Shown here: positions 27,001-34,268 of the stretch, in pieces | Layout: each line of letters opens with the position of its first letter | Numbering within the stretch: the stretch's first letter is position 1 | Assembly: GCF_013280595.1 (NCBI RefSeq) | Contig: NZ_JAAATY010000036.1 | Location: 37,430 to 101,429, forward strand | From: Kibdelosporangium persicum | GTDB lineage: Bacteria > Actinomycetota > Actinomycetes > Mycobacteriales > Pseudonocardiaceae | Length of the DNA: 64,000 nt | Direction: 5' to 3' | Position numbers and translations under genes: made by a program | Notes under the pieces: model-generated | The model's database searches: none | Seen by the model: only the letters and a program-made list of their open reading frames with translations | What the model was told of the DNA's origin: nothing

Positions 27001-27320
27001 CGGACTCCGAGGAATCGGTCAGCGTCGCCAACCCGGCCGCCGGCGTCTGGATCTCGTTGGTCGACGGTTACTCCGTGCCCGCCGGGACGACGGACTACGA
27101 CTACACCGACGTGTTCTCCTCGCCTCAGCTGGGATCGGTGACCATCAACGACGCCAACGCGCAGCGTGGCATGGGTGCCGTGTGGAACGCGCCCGGCACG
27201 GTGACCGCCGCGTCGGTGCCGCCCGCCGGTCGCAAGCTGCGCGGTGACCTGACGGTCCAGACCGACACGGGCGGAATCGTCGGCAACGGTTCGGTCCAGA
27301 TCAACGCTGTCACGCAGTAA
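24048..27320 (+). CDS. Secreted subtilisin-like serine protease (S8) with long C-terminal region
   Basis: 1090 residues. A signal peptide (about 1-39) and an inhibitor I9-like propeptide (about 70-135) precede the S8 domain with Asp192 (AVLDSGVDLDHP), His372 (AAHGSHVAG) and Ser566 (FNGTSMAAPQ). Between Asp and His lies a 180-residue insert with two EF-hand-like loops (DVNRDGDKAD about 280, DLNGNGDFTDD about 305), probably calcium sites. The C-terminal half looks like beta-sandwich domains including a pre-peptidase-type module. Start ATG 24048; GTG 24063 with GAAGGG upstream is an equally good start. Exported protease, probably for nutrient digestion. It is followed by a strong terminator. Confidence 0.9.
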   Translation: MKGLAVTSRSPLRTRAGWAVLAMSTAVLGLAAPTSAIAAQPPEQPVPAGQKQLDSRDRGLVAEAEKAGKKSVTVLVAAEKGRADAAADELRSIGANVKSVEKDVDYLKVTLPPDKARQAAKLGSVRSIDVDGLIARDEPGTDGMSNPIPQPAPGPNTPRDNPYLPTGDTHAAQFGQVFPFWDGKNVLVAVLDSGVDLDHPALARTSSGERKIVDWYNANSPDSGDSTWVAMSQQTYTGQFTAAGRTWTAPATGGPYSVGVFTENAGVNDFASASSEIGGDVNRDGDKADRFGVLQDVATKQVRVDLNGNGDFTDDTAMIDYKVKQDVGHFGTDNPATPGVRETVPFVVQTDRSVYGTPDTPFVGLGIAAAAHGSHVAGITTGNAILDGKMAGAAPGAKLMAIKACLSTPSCTDSGLTDGVLYAARNGADVVNISIGGLPPLNDGNSARAQIYNRVIAQYNIQLFISSGNSGSGANTVGDPSVASDAVSVGSYITKETWLRNYGSETAKKEGLHPYSSRGPREDGGFKPNIIAPGSAISSIPLWQAAQPLPGTFTLPNGYAHFNGTSMAAPQATGAAALLVSAYKAMHGGKRPSMAALRNAIYSSARFIDGVGAYEQGNGLFDVFRAFIHLAANPNPDTVTSSVEVNTALEGFLPKPGVGVGIHDREGVVRGKQYTRTYTFTRTTGSDRTVPYRLKWIGNDGTFSSPGVVHLPLNKPVTFDVRINPRDTGVHSAVLELDNPFTSGTDTQLLNTVFVPQELNAGNRFSVTNSGRIDRNQTKNFWVNVPQGTTGLKIDLTGGGAAAGAGQVRFVRVDPRGIPIDVTSTTNCYNPDAGAGCTTGSPLTRTVTNPMPGVWEFYVEARRTSDVASAPFSVTATAITTKIAPNPDTIESTQAGVPVARDYTVTNSAGAFNGRLAGGPLSSALTLRPNIADLAQQQRQINVLPGSTSLRVAIGNPADVTADLDLFLFNCTTGSCVLVTQSADADSEESVSVANPAAGVWISLVDGYSVPAGTTDYDYTDVFSSPQLGSVTINDANAQRGMGAVWNAPGTVTAASVPPAGRKLRGDLTVQTDTGGIVGNGSVQINAVTQ

Positions 27321-27332
27321 AACTCGAAAACG

Positions 27333-27368
27333 CCGAGGGGCGGCCGGTCACGACTGGCCGCCCCTCGG
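27333..27368. terminator. Bidirectional hairpin terminator
   Basis: A 13 bp perfect stem (CCGAGGGGCGGCC / GGCCGCCCCTCGG) with a 10 nt loop, 12 nt after the S8 stop and 31 nt before the end of the convergent LPMO gene. GAAAA precedes the stem, which gives a short T run for the minus-strand transcript. Confidence 0.85.
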
Positions 27369-27399
27369 TCATGTCCTTGGTGGATCGTGCTCCGGATGG

Positions 27400-28041
27400 T
27401 CAGAAGATGACGTCGTTGCAGAGGTAGAAGGCCTCGCCGCTGTCGGGCATCTGACGCTGCCAGATGGTGTAGATCAGATGCCTGCCGCTCTTGCCGCTCG
27501 GCAGCCTGGTGGCGATCTGGTAGACGCCGTTGCTGATCGGCGGGTTGGTCACCTGGTGGAACTGCACGAGGTCCGACCAGCGCAGCGGGGTCAACGGGTT
27601 GTAGCCGTCGCGGGTCACGTACATCGTCCACACGCCCAGGTGCGCGGCGGTCGCCTTGACCTGGAACGTGAAGTTCGCGCCCGAGGTCAGCCGGGTGGCG
27701 GGCCAGTCGTCGCGGGCCAGGTTCAGGCCGGTGTACTTGGCCCGGCCGGCGCCGCAGAGCTGGCCGTCCGGGATGAACGCGCGGTGGTTGCCCGCGACGT
27801 TGGGCAGGTTGACCTCGTGCCAGTCGTAGAAGGCCTGCGTGCCACCGGCGGCGACCGCGGCCCGGCACGCGGCCGACGTCGGGCTCTCCGGGCTCTCGTT
27901 GAACCTGCACTGGTAGGTGCGGCTCGGCGGGTTCATCGTCGAGCCGTGCGCGCTCGCCGAGGAGATCGGCAGGACGGCGGACAACAGGATGGGGATCGCT
28001 CCGAGCAGGGCGACCATCGCACTTCTACGGCGCTTGGTCAT
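27400..28041 (-). CDS. Lytic polysaccharide monooxygenase, AA10 (chitin/cellulose-binding)
   Basis: 213 residues. Signal peptide 1-31 ends SSASA, leaving His32 as the mature N-terminus (HGSTMNPPSR), the essential first copper ligand. The second copper His is His134 (TAAHLGVWTMYVTRDGY). Cysteines at 45, 59, 96 and near the C-terminus can form disulphides. The enzyme oxidatively cuts crystalline chitin or cellulose; it has a single domain with no extra CBM. ATG 28041 was chosen for its GGAG 8 nt upstream; upstream in-frame starts come from repeat sequence. A DasR-like box at 28119 suggests control by N-acetylglucosamine, favouring chitin. Confidence 0.92.
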   Translation of the reverse strand: MTKRRRSAMVALLGAIPILLSAVLPISSASAHGSTMNPPSRTYQCRFNESPESPTSAACRAAVAAGGTQAFYDWHEVNLPNVAGNHRAFIPDGQLCGAGRAKYTGLNLARDDWPATRLTSGANFTFQVKATAAHLGVWTMYVTRDGYNPLTPLRWSDLVQFHQVTNPPISNGVYQIATRLPSGKSGRHLIYTIWQRQMPDSGEAFYLCNDVIF

Positions 28042-28118
28042 CAGGCGTCTCCTTGACAGCGTTGCCATGAAGGTCGTCGCGCCCGACCCATGAAGAAACA
28101 GGTGTTCACCAGTGTGAA

Positions 28119-28132
28119 TTGGTCTAATCCAA
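28119..28132. promoter_or_regulatory. DasR-like operator upstream of the LPMO
   Basis: TTGGTCTAATCCAA, 78 bp upstream of the LPMO start, resembles the DasR responsive element (ACTGGTCTAGACCACT) with about three core changes and is itself a near palindrome. Confidence 0.45.
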
Positions 28133-28170
28133 GTGGATAGGCCCGTTCGGGCTAATACCCGTGCCCAGCT

Positions 28171-28219
28171 CCCCTCGTGAGTGTTTGTCAGGGTTAGAAC
28201 ACGGCTAAACACTCACGAG
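28171..28219. repeat. Palindromic intergenic repeat, copy 2 (family 1)
   Basis: CTCGTGAGTGTTTGTC, then the loop AGGGTTAGAACAC, then GGCTAAACACTCACGAG. The arms have two mismatches (GTC versus GGC/TAA changes), and a second short match, CCCAGCT/AGCTGGG, extends the stem outward. It encodes the last Ser and the TGA stop of the kinase gene and sits upstream of the LPMO. Confidence 0.85.
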
Positions 28220-29478
28220 CTGGGCCTGGGGGTTTTGGTCTTGGACTTGGTGTTCCGCGGCTTGCCGTGCCCGTCCGTGCCCTCCTGGGTGCCGAACGGC
28301 TCGGCTTGGGTCTGCCCCGGAGGTTCCGAGGGCGGTCCGGTGGTGGGGGTCGGCTCCGGTGTCTTCACCACGGTCTCGGTGCCGGCCTGCCGTTGGTCCG
28401 ACGGACGTTGCCGCTGGCTGCTGGGCGACTGCTGTTGCTGTTGTTGTTGCTGGGCTGCCGGGGTCGCACCGCTGATCGGGGAGTCGACCGGCTTGCCGCG
28501 GTCGGGCTGGACCTGCACAGGCGTGTCCGGCCGGTTGCCCGTCGTCGGCGCGGCCACGAAGATCGCGATCGCACCCGCCGTCAGACCGGCGCCGATGACG
28601 GCAGCGGCCCTCGGCATGGTGAACCGTCGTGGCCGCGGCAGGGGAACCGTCGGCCGGTCCGCACGCAGCAGGTCGGCGCATTCCGCGGCGGTCGGCCGTT
28701 CACCGGGCGTCGACCGGGTCATCAGGTCGAGCGTCTCGGCCAGGGACTGGGGGATGGTGTCGGGAATCCGTGGCCGCCTGTTCAGCCGGGCGAGCACGGT
28801 CTCGGCGTCCAGGCCCGGGTATTCGATCTCCCCGGTCAGGCATTCCAGCAGGATCAGGCCGAGGCCGTAGATGTCGGCGGGCGGGCCGACCTCCGTGCCC
28901 AGCACCTGTTCGGGTGACAAGTAGGCGGCGGTTCCCACCAGCCGGTCGGAAGCCGTGATACCGCTGCGCGCGAGCAGCTTGGCCAAGCCGAAGTCGGCGA
29001 GGTGCGGCAGGCCTTCGGCGTCCAGCAACACGTTGCCGGGCTTGATGTCGCGGTGCACGATCCCCTTGGAATGCACGTACGCCAACGCCTCGGCGACGCC
29101 GATGCCGATCCTGCGGACCTCGTCGGGTGCCATCGGCCCGAGGTCGATCCGGCGGCCGAGGTGCGGGCCCTTGATCAGTTCGAGGACCAGGAACGGCTCA
29201 CCCGCCGCGACACCGGAGTCGAACACCTTGACCAGGCCGGGGTGATCGAATCCGGCCAGCATCTTGGCCTCGTCCTCGAACCGCAGCCGGCCGACCGGGT
29301 CGGCGTGCGGCTGGAAGATCTTGATCGCCACCTCGCGATCCAGCCGTTGGTCCCATGCCTTGAGCACGCGCGCGGTGCCGCCGCGGCCGAGTTGCGTGAG
29401 CAGTCTGTATCGATCGGCCAGCACGGGCGCGGCGCGTCCGCCGGATTCCTCGTACACTTGGGCCACACTAGTGACCAT
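28213..29478 (-). CDS. Membrane-anchored Ser/Thr protein kinase (PknB-like) with poly-Gln linker
   Basis: About 421 residues. The kinase domain (about 24-270) has the glycine loop GRGGTARV, Lys53 (VAIKIF), the catalytic loop VHRDIKPGN with Asp144, and LADFGLAK with Asp162. One transmembrane helix (AAAVIGAGLTAGAIAIFVAA) follows near 290. The outer tail of about 105 residues is Pro/Thr/Gln rich with a run of eight Gln, and ends in a basic KTKTPRPSS. No PASTA repeats are present, so the sensed signal is unknown. The start is uncertain: ATG 29493, ATG 29478 or downstream GTGs. Both ATGs overlap the divergent gene, so a later start is quite possible. The stop comes from the palindromic repeat. Confidence 0.88.
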   Translation of the reverse strand: MVTSVAQVYEESGGRAAPVLADRYRLLTQLGRGGTARVLKAWDQRLDREVAIKIFQPHADPVGRLRFEDEAKMLAGFDHPGLVKVFDSGVAAGEPFLVLELIKGPHLGRRIDLGPMAPDEVRRIGIGVAEALAYVHSKGIVHRDIKPGNVLLDAEGLPHLADFGLAKLLARSGITASDRLVGTAAYLSPEQVLGTEVGPPADIYGLGLILLECLTGEIEYPGLDAETVLARLNRRPRIPDTIPQSLAETLDLMTRSTPGERPTAAECADLLRADRPTVPLPRPRRFTMPRAAAVIGAGLTAGAIAIFVAAPTTGNRPDTPVQVQPDRGKPVDSPISGATPAAQQQQQQQQSPSSQRQRPSDQRQAGTETVVKTPEPTPTTGPPSEPPGQTQAEPFGTQEGTDGHGKPRNTKSKTKTPRPSS

Positions 29479-30274
29479 GGATCTCAAATCCATAGCGGAC
29501 CAGCTCTACGCCTTGCGGCCGGCCGAGTTCATGGCGGCACGCACCGAGTTCGTGCGCTCGGCGAAGGAAGCGGGCGACAAGCAGGCGGCGACGGCGATCG
29601 GCAAGTTCCGCAAGCCGTCGCAGGCGGCGTGGGCACTGAACCTGCTGGCCCGCAGGGAACCCGCTGAGCTGCACCGTCTCGCCAACCTCGGCGTGGCGTT
29701 GCGCGACGCGCACAGCCGTTTCGACGGCGAGAGCCTGCGTGAGCTGTCGAAGCAGCGGCACCAGCTGGTGCGCGCGATGGCCGCCCAGGTCAGGTCGCTG
29801 GCCGCCGAAGAGGGCCAGAAGCTGAGCGAAACCGTGATGCGCGACATCGAATCGGTGTTCGCGGCGGCGCTGGCGGACCCGGCCGTGACCGAAGTGTTGC
29901 GAGCCGGAACCCTGTCGGCCACGAATGACTTGTCTCACCCGGAAGCGTGGCCAGAACCACCCGAACCGGTGATAGACGAAGTGGCCCAGCGCCGCGAGCA
30001 ACGCGCGGAACGTCACCGTCAGGAGCTGGGCCGTGCCCGCGCGGAAGCGCAGCACACCGCGGAAGTCCGCGACCGCGCACAGTCCGCACTGGCCAATGCG
30101 GAGCAGAAAGCCGAACGCGCGGCCCGTCAGGTCGAGGAGCTGACGGCGGAGCTGGAGCGAGCACGCGCGGCCGAACAGCAAGCGTCCAGCGAGGTCCGTG
30201 AGGCTCGCGCCGTGTTCCGGACAGCGGAGAAGGCCGCCGAACGAGCCCGGCGGCAACTCGAGTCGCTGGAGTGA
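29477..30274 (+). CDS. Conserved coiled-coil protein of unknown function
   Basis: 265 residues. The N-terminal 140 contain KFRKPSQAAWALNLLARR and an ETVMRDIESVFAAALADP segment found in actinomycete hypothetical proteins. From about 165 to the end it is a charged Ala/Glu/Arg coiled coil (REQRAERHRQELGRARAEA and on). No catalytic motif, signal or membrane segment is visible. It is divergent from the kinase gene with overlapping start regions, so it may be a partner or substrate of that kinase; this is only inferred from position. A TACACT -10-like hexamer lies about 20 nt upstream and no clear ribosome site, so leaderless translation is possible. Confidence 0.75.
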   Translation: MDLKSIADQLYALRPAEFMAARTEFVRSAKEAGDKQAATAIGKFRKPSQAAWALNLLARREPAELHRLANLGVALRDAHSRFDGESLRELSKQRHQLVRAMAAQVRSLAAEEGQKLSETVMRDIESVFAAALADPAVTEVLRAGTLSATNDLSHPEAWPEPPEPVIDEVAQRREQRAERHRQELGRARAEAQHTAEVRDRAQSALANAEQKAERAARQVEELTAELERARAAEQQASSEVREARAVFRTAEKAAERARRQLESLE

Positions 30275-30285
30275 ACCGCACCCGA

Positions 30286-30301
30286 TGGTATTAAAATACC
30301 A
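30286..30301. promoter_or_regulatory. Operator-like palindrome upstream of map
   Basis: TGGTATTAAAATACCA: exact 7 bp half sites around AA, 26 bp upstream of the map start and unusually AT-rich for this genome. It probably overlaps the promoter. The binding protein is unknown. Confidence 0.5.
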
Positions 30302-30327
30302 CCCATGTGTAGTGGGAGGAGCCATCG

Positions 30328-31131
30328 GTGCTGGAACTGAAGACACCACAGGAGATCGCGGCGATGCGAGTGACGGGCACGTTCATCGCCGAACTGCTCG
30401 ACGACCTCGCCGGCCGCGTCCGTCCGGGCATGAACCTGCTCGACCTCGAACAGCGTGCCCGTGACCTGATCGCTCAGCGCGGCGCGGAGTCGTGCTACTG
30501 GGACTACTCACCGTCGTTCGGGCGTGGCCCGTTCCGCAACGTCATCTGCCTGTCGGTGAACGATGCCGTGCTCCACGGCATGCCGCACGACTACGTCCTG
30601 CAGGACGGCGACCTGCTGAGCATGGACATCGCAGTGTCGATCAACGGCTGGGTCGCCGACTCCGCGCGGAGCCTGATCGTCGGCACGCCGCGGCCCGAGG
30701 ACGTGCGCCTGATCGAGGCCACCGAACAGGCCCTCGTGGCAGGCATCGCCGCCGCCCGGCCCGGCAACCGCCTGGGGGACATCTCCGCGGCGATCGGCGC
30801 CGTGGCCGCGGACTACGGCTATCCGGTCAACACCGAGTTCGGCGGGCACGGAATCGGCCGCACCATGCACGAGGACCCGCATGTGTCCAACCGGGGGCGT
30901 GCGGGCCGTGGGCTCGTGTTGCGGCCGGGGCTGACGCTGGCGCTCGAACCGTGGTTCGCGCGCGGTACCGACAAAATCGTGTACGACCCGGACGGGTGGA
31001 CGATCCGCTCCGCCGACGGATCTCGCACCGCGCACAGCGAACACACCATCGCGGTCACCGAGGACGAGGCACTCGTGCTGACCTCTTTGGAACCCGTCGT
31101 AGCGCCCGCACGCCAGTCCAGCCCGCGCTGA
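30328..31131 (+). CDS. map: Methionine aminopeptidase, type I
   Basis: A 267-residue pita-bread metallopeptidase that removes the N-terminal Met from new proteins. All five metal ligands are present: Asp100 (SMDIAVS), Asp111 (VADSARS), His174 (GGHGIGRTMHEDP), Glu207 (ALEPWF) and Glu238 (HSEHTIAV). His83 (VLHGMP) is the substrate-contacting His. It lacks the N-terminal SH3-binding or zinc-finger extension of MapB-type enzymes. The GTG start has GGGAGGAG upstream. Stand-alone gene, not the ribosomal-operon map, so probably a second copy, with its own palindromic operator. Confidence 0.92.
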   Translation: MLELKTPQEIAAMRVTGTFIAELLDDLAGRVRPGMNLLDLEQRARDLIAQRGAESCYWDYSPSFGRGPFRNVICLSVNDAVLHGMPHDYVLQDGDLLSMDIAVSINGWVADSARSLIVGTPRPEDVRLIEATEQALVAGIAAARPGNRLGDISAAIGAVAADYGYPVNTEFGGHGIGRTMHEDPHVSNRGRAGRGLVLRPGLTLALEPWFARGTDKIVYDPDGWTIRSADGSRTAHSEHTIAVTEDEALVLTSLEPVVAPARQSSPR

Positions 31132-31136
31132 GCCAT

Positions 31137-31206
31137 GCGCCACCGCATCGACAATTCCCTAGGGGGAACCCCTAATTTTCACGCTACCGCAAGACACCGA
31201 CAGTTT
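31137..31206 (-). repeat. Intergenic element, family 2 subtype a, copy 2
   Basis: On the minus strand: AACTGTCGGTGTCTTGCGG, TAGCGTGAAAATTAGGGG, TTCCCCCTAGGGAATTG, TCGATGCGGTGGCGC. It closely matches the copy at 17289 over more than 50 bp, and the AACTGTCGG start matches the copies at 11965 and 44603. It lies 6 bp after map, between convergent genes; the remaining 100 bp to the GntR gene show nothing recognisable. Confidence 0.8.
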
Positions 31207-31305
31207 TGGGCGAGCGGACGGAGTTGTCCACAGGGCGGTGGATGAAGGAGCTCGAACCGCTGGTTTCGGGCCGTGCGAGACGAACAAGGGCCGATCCGCG
31301 GGCGT

Positions 31306-31947
31306 CTACTGGACGATGCGGCGTAGTGCCGAAACCGCCCCGGCTCGGTGCTCGTTCCACAACCGCACGACCTCGCCGGCATCCCCGGCGCGGATGGCCG
31401 CGATGATCGCCTGGTGCTCGGAGTGCACGCGGGCACGGTTGTCCGACGAGCTGTAGTACAACGCGCGGTAGGCGTCGGTCGCGTCCCACATGACCCGGAC
31501 AAGGCGTGTCAGACGGGGCATGCCCGACGCTTCCAGCACCGTGAAGTGGAACCGCCGGTTCGCCGCTGCCATGCCGACGATGTCGTCGGCAGAAGCAGCT
31601 CGCGTGATGTCCTCTTCGGCCTGTTCGAGGCGTTCGATGTCCTCGGGCGACAGCAACGGCACGGCGCGCAGGGTCGCCTCGGTCTCCAGCAGTTCGCGGA
31701 TTCGGTACACCTCAAGCAGGTCCTCCAGTGACAGGTCCGCCACCTGGTATCCGCGGTGTGGCCGGTAGATGACCTGCCCCTCGCCCTCCAGCGTCCGCAG
31801 GGCCTCGCGGATCGGCACCCGGCTGACGCCCAGCCGCTCGGCCAGAGCGTCCTGGCGGACGGGCGTGCCGGGCGGCATCTCGCCGGTCAGGATGGCCCTG
31901 CGCAGTTCGGCGAGGACAAATTCCTGTGTCGTGGGTGGACGTTTCAC
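31306..31947 (-). CDS. GntR-family regulator, FadR/FCD subfamily
   Basis: 213 residues. The winged HTH (about 8-70; TTQEFVLAELRRAILTGEM, RLGVSRVPIREALRTLEGEG) is followed by an all-helical FCD ligand domain with metal-site His residues in NRRFHFTVLEASG and HSEHQAIIAAI. FCD regulators bind acidic metabolites and release DNA. The GTG start overlaps the CoA-transferase stop by 4 nt (GTGA). It likely controls its own operon and the divergent gcdH through ATTGGATCCAAT at 33023. The effector is probably glutarate or a CoA ester. Confidence 0.87.
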   Translation of the reverse strand: MKRPPTTQEFVLAELRRAILTGEMPPGTPVRQDALAERLGVSRVPIREALRTLEGEGQVIYRPHRGYQVADLSLEDLLEVYRIRELLETEATLRAVPLLSPEDIERLEQAEEDITRAASADDIVGMAAANRRFHFTVLEASGMPRLTRLVRVMWDATDAYRALYYSSSDNRARVHSEHQAIIAAIRAGDAGEVVRLWNEHRAGAVSALRRIVQ

Positions 31948-32993
31948 AGCGGGTTGCTCCGGTACACGGCGGGCGTGCGGCTCAGGCTGATCGGGTTCGC
32001 GATGTGCGACAGCCCGTCGATCGACACGACCGGCGACAGGCCGACCGAGGAAGCCAGCGACACGGCTTCCGCCACGTCGTTGATCGGTCCACACGGGACA
32101 CCGGCGGCGTTCAGCACGGTGAACCAGTGCGCGGCGTCTGCCAGGCGCAGCTTGGCGTTGATCGCCGACGTCAGCGAATCCCGGTTCGCGACGCGCGAAG
32201 CGTTCGTGGCGAAGCGTGGATCGGCGGGAAGGTCAAGCGCCGAGCACAAAGCGGCGAACTGCTTGTCGTTGCCGACCGCCAGGACCAAAGGCCGGTCGCG
32301 CGCCTCGAACACCGCGTACGGCGCGACGCTCGGATGCGCGTTGCCCAACGCGGTCGGTACGACTCCGGCCATCACGTACCCCGCGGACTGGTTGACCAGC
32401 GCGGACAGCAGTGAAGAAAGCAACGAGACCTCGACGAGCTGTCCCTGCCCGGTCACCGAGACGTGCCGCAACGCCGCAAGGATGCCGGCCATCGCGTGCA
32501 GCCCGGTGATCACGTCGACCAGCGCGACGCCTGCTTTCGTGGGTCGCTCGGGCGTGCCGGTCACGCTCATCAACCCGCCGACGGCCTGCACGAGCAGGTC
32601 ATATCCCGGCAGTGACGACGAAGGGCCGAAGCCGGTGATCGAGCAGTAGACCAGCCGTGGGTTCACCGCCGACAGCGACTCGTAGTCCAGGCCGTGGCGC
32701 GCCATCGTGCCGGGACGGAAGTTCTCGACGACCACGTCGGCCGTGGACGCCAGCTCCCACGCTTCCGGATCGCCCAGGTCCAACGACACCAAGCGCTTGT
32801 TCCGGTTGAGGCCCAGGAAGTACGTGGCCTGCCCGGCGGCGTGGGGCGGGCCCCAGGCGCGGGTGTCGTCGCCGGTGCCCGGCCGTTCGACCTTGACCAC
32901 CGTGGCGCCGAGGTCGGCGAGCAGCATCGTGGCGTAGGGCCCGGCCAGCACCCGGCTGAAGTCGGCGATCGTCACGCCTGCCAAAGCTTGCAC
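31944..32993 (-). CDS. CaiB/BaiF class III CoA-transferase, probable glutarate CoA-transferase
   Basis: A 349-residue transferase. The nucleophile Asp132 is in PGYDLLVQAVGGLM, the context of true CoA-transferases (formyl-CoA transferase type). The RNKRLVSLDL and VVENFRPGTM blocks are standard. The human succinate:glutarate CoA-transferase belongs to this family; divergence from glutaryl-CoA dehydrogenase makes glutarate activation the best guess. Start GTG 32993 fits the VQALAGVTIADFSRVLAGP opening; the longer upstream frame is antisense to gcdH. No ribosome site is evident, so it may be leaderless. It overlaps the GntR gene at its end. Confidence 0.82.
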   Translation of the reverse strand: MQALAGVTIADFSRVLAGPYATMLLADLGATVVKVERPGTGDDTRAWGPPHAAGQATYFLGLNRNKRLVSLDLGDPEAWELASTADVVVENFRPGTMARHGLDYESLSAVNPRLVYCSITGFGPSSSLPGYDLLVQAVGGLMSVTGTPERPTKAGVALVDVITGLHAMAGILAALRHVSVTGQGQLVEVSLLSSLLSALVNQSAGYVMAGVVPTALGNAHPSVAPYAVFEARDRPLVLAVGNDKQFAALCSALDLPADPRFATNASRVANRDSLTSAINAKLRLADAAHWFTVLNAAGVPCGPINDVAEAVSLASSVGLSPVVSIDGLSHIANPISLSRTPAVYRSNPL

Positions 32994-33022
32994 GTGCCGG
33001 AGGTTACCATTGGAGAATTGAT

Positions 33023-33034
33023 ATTGGATCCAAT
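33023..33034. promoter_or_regulatory. GntR/FCD operator between CoA-transferase and gcdH
   Basis: ATTGGATCCAAT, a perfect 12 bp palindrome centred in the 61 bp between the divergent starts; typical of FCD-type GntR boxes. A second TTGG half site lies 14 bp to the left. Confidence 0.65.
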
Positions 33035-33054
33035 TTCGGGCTAGTCTGCCCTTC

Positions 33055-34224
33055 ATGACTCGTACTGCCCCGCTGGACCTGGTCGCGGCCGACGACTTGT
33101 TCTCGGACGAGGAGCGCGCGATCCGTGACACGGTCCGTAAGTTCTGCGCCGACCGGATCCGTCCCCACCTCGCGGAGTGGTTCGAGAAAGGCGAGCTGCC
33201 CGCGCGCGACCTGGCGCGCGAGATGGGCGAGCTCGGCCTGCTCGGCATGCACCTGCAGGGTTACGGCGCCGCGGGCACGAACGCTGTCTCGTACGGCCTG
33301 GCGTGTCACGAGCTCGAAGCGGCGGATTCGGGCCTGCGCAGTCTCGTGTCGGTGCAGGGTTCGCTCGCGATGTACGCGATCTACGCCTACGGCAGCGAAG
33401 AGCAGAAGAACGAGTGGCTGCCCAGGATGGTCACCGGCGAGGCAGTCGGCTGCTTCGGCCTGACCGAGGCCGACTTCGGCTCCAACCCGGGCGGCATGCG
33501 CACCAACGCCAAGAAAGACGGCTCCGACTGGGTGCTCAACGGCACCAAGATGTGGATCACCAACGGGTCGATCGCGGACGTCGCGGTCGTCTGGGCCCGT
33601 ACCGACGAAGGCATCCGCGGGTTCGTGGTGCCGACGACGGTCAAGGGCTTCACGGCCAACACCGTGCCGGGCAAGTTGTCGCTACGGGCGTCGGTCACCA
33701 GCGAGCTCGTCCTCGAGGACGTCCGGCTGCCCGCCGACGCGGTCCTGCCCCACAGCAAGGGCCTCGCCAGCCCGCTCGGCTGCCTGAACGAGGCACGGTT
33801 CGGGATCGTCTTCGGGTCGCTCGGCGCCGCCCGCGACTGCCTGGAGACCGCGATCGCGTACGCGTCCGACCGTGAGGTCTTCGACAAGCCGCTCTCGGCC
33901 TACCAGCTGACGCAGGCCAAGCTCGCCGAAATGGCGCTTGAACTGGGCAAAGGCATGCTGCTGGCGGTGCGGATCGGCCGGTTGAAGGACGCGGGCACGC
34001 TCAAGCCCGAGCAGGTCAGCATGGGCAAGCTGAACAACGTACGGGTGGCGCTGCGGATCGCCAGGGAGGCCCGCACGATCCTGGGCGCGAATGGCATAAC
34101 CCTGGAGTATCCGGTCATGCGACATGCGAACAACCTGGAATCAGTGCTTACCTACGAGGGGACGAGTGAGGTGCACTTGCTCGTCATCGGCCAGGCGCTC
34201 ACCGGTGTGGGCGCGTTCCGCTGA
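33055..34224 (+). CDS. gcdH: Glutaryl-CoA dehydrogenase
   Basis: A 389-residue FAD acyl-CoA dehydrogenase that oxidises and decarboxylates glutaryl-CoA to crotonyl-CoA in lysine, tryptophan and glutarate breakdown. Family-specific stretches are LRSLVSVQGSLAMYAI (Arg-Ser pair near 94), GCFGLTEADFGSNPGGM, and the ending LTYEGTSEVHLLVIGQALTG with catalytic Glu368. The length matches GcdH (about 390). Divergent from the CoA-transferase/GntR operon; 44 bp upstream of an aminotransferase, probably co-transcribed. ATG start, with the shared operator just upstream. Confidence 0.92.
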   Translation: MTRTAPLDLVAADDLFSDEERAIRDTVRKFCADRIRPHLAEWFEKGELPARDLAREMGELGLLGMHLQGYGAAGTNAVSYGLACHELEAADSGLRSLVSVQGSLAMYAIYAYGSEEQKNEWLPRMVTGEAVGCFGLTEADFGSNPGGMRTNAKKDGSDWVLNGTKMWITNGSIADVAVVWARTDEGIRGFVVPTTVKGFTANTVPGKLSLRASVTSELVLEDVRLPADAVLPHSKGLASPLGCLNEARFGIVFGSLGAARDCLETAIAYASDREVFDKPLSAYQLTQAKLAEMALELGKGMLLAVRIGRLKDAGTLKPEQVSMGKLNNVRVALRIAREARTILGANGITLEYPVMRHANNLESVLTYEGTSEVHLLVIGQALTGVGAFR

Positions 34225-34268
34225 GGAAAAGACGGCCTCGAGGAAGACGGCACTGTAGGAGGCGCTAA

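Noticed and set aside
28042..28212. Longer N-terminus for the LPMO starting at 28212
   Set aside because: The extra residues are encoded by the palindromic repeat and promoter; the signal peptide and ribosome site fit ATG 28041.
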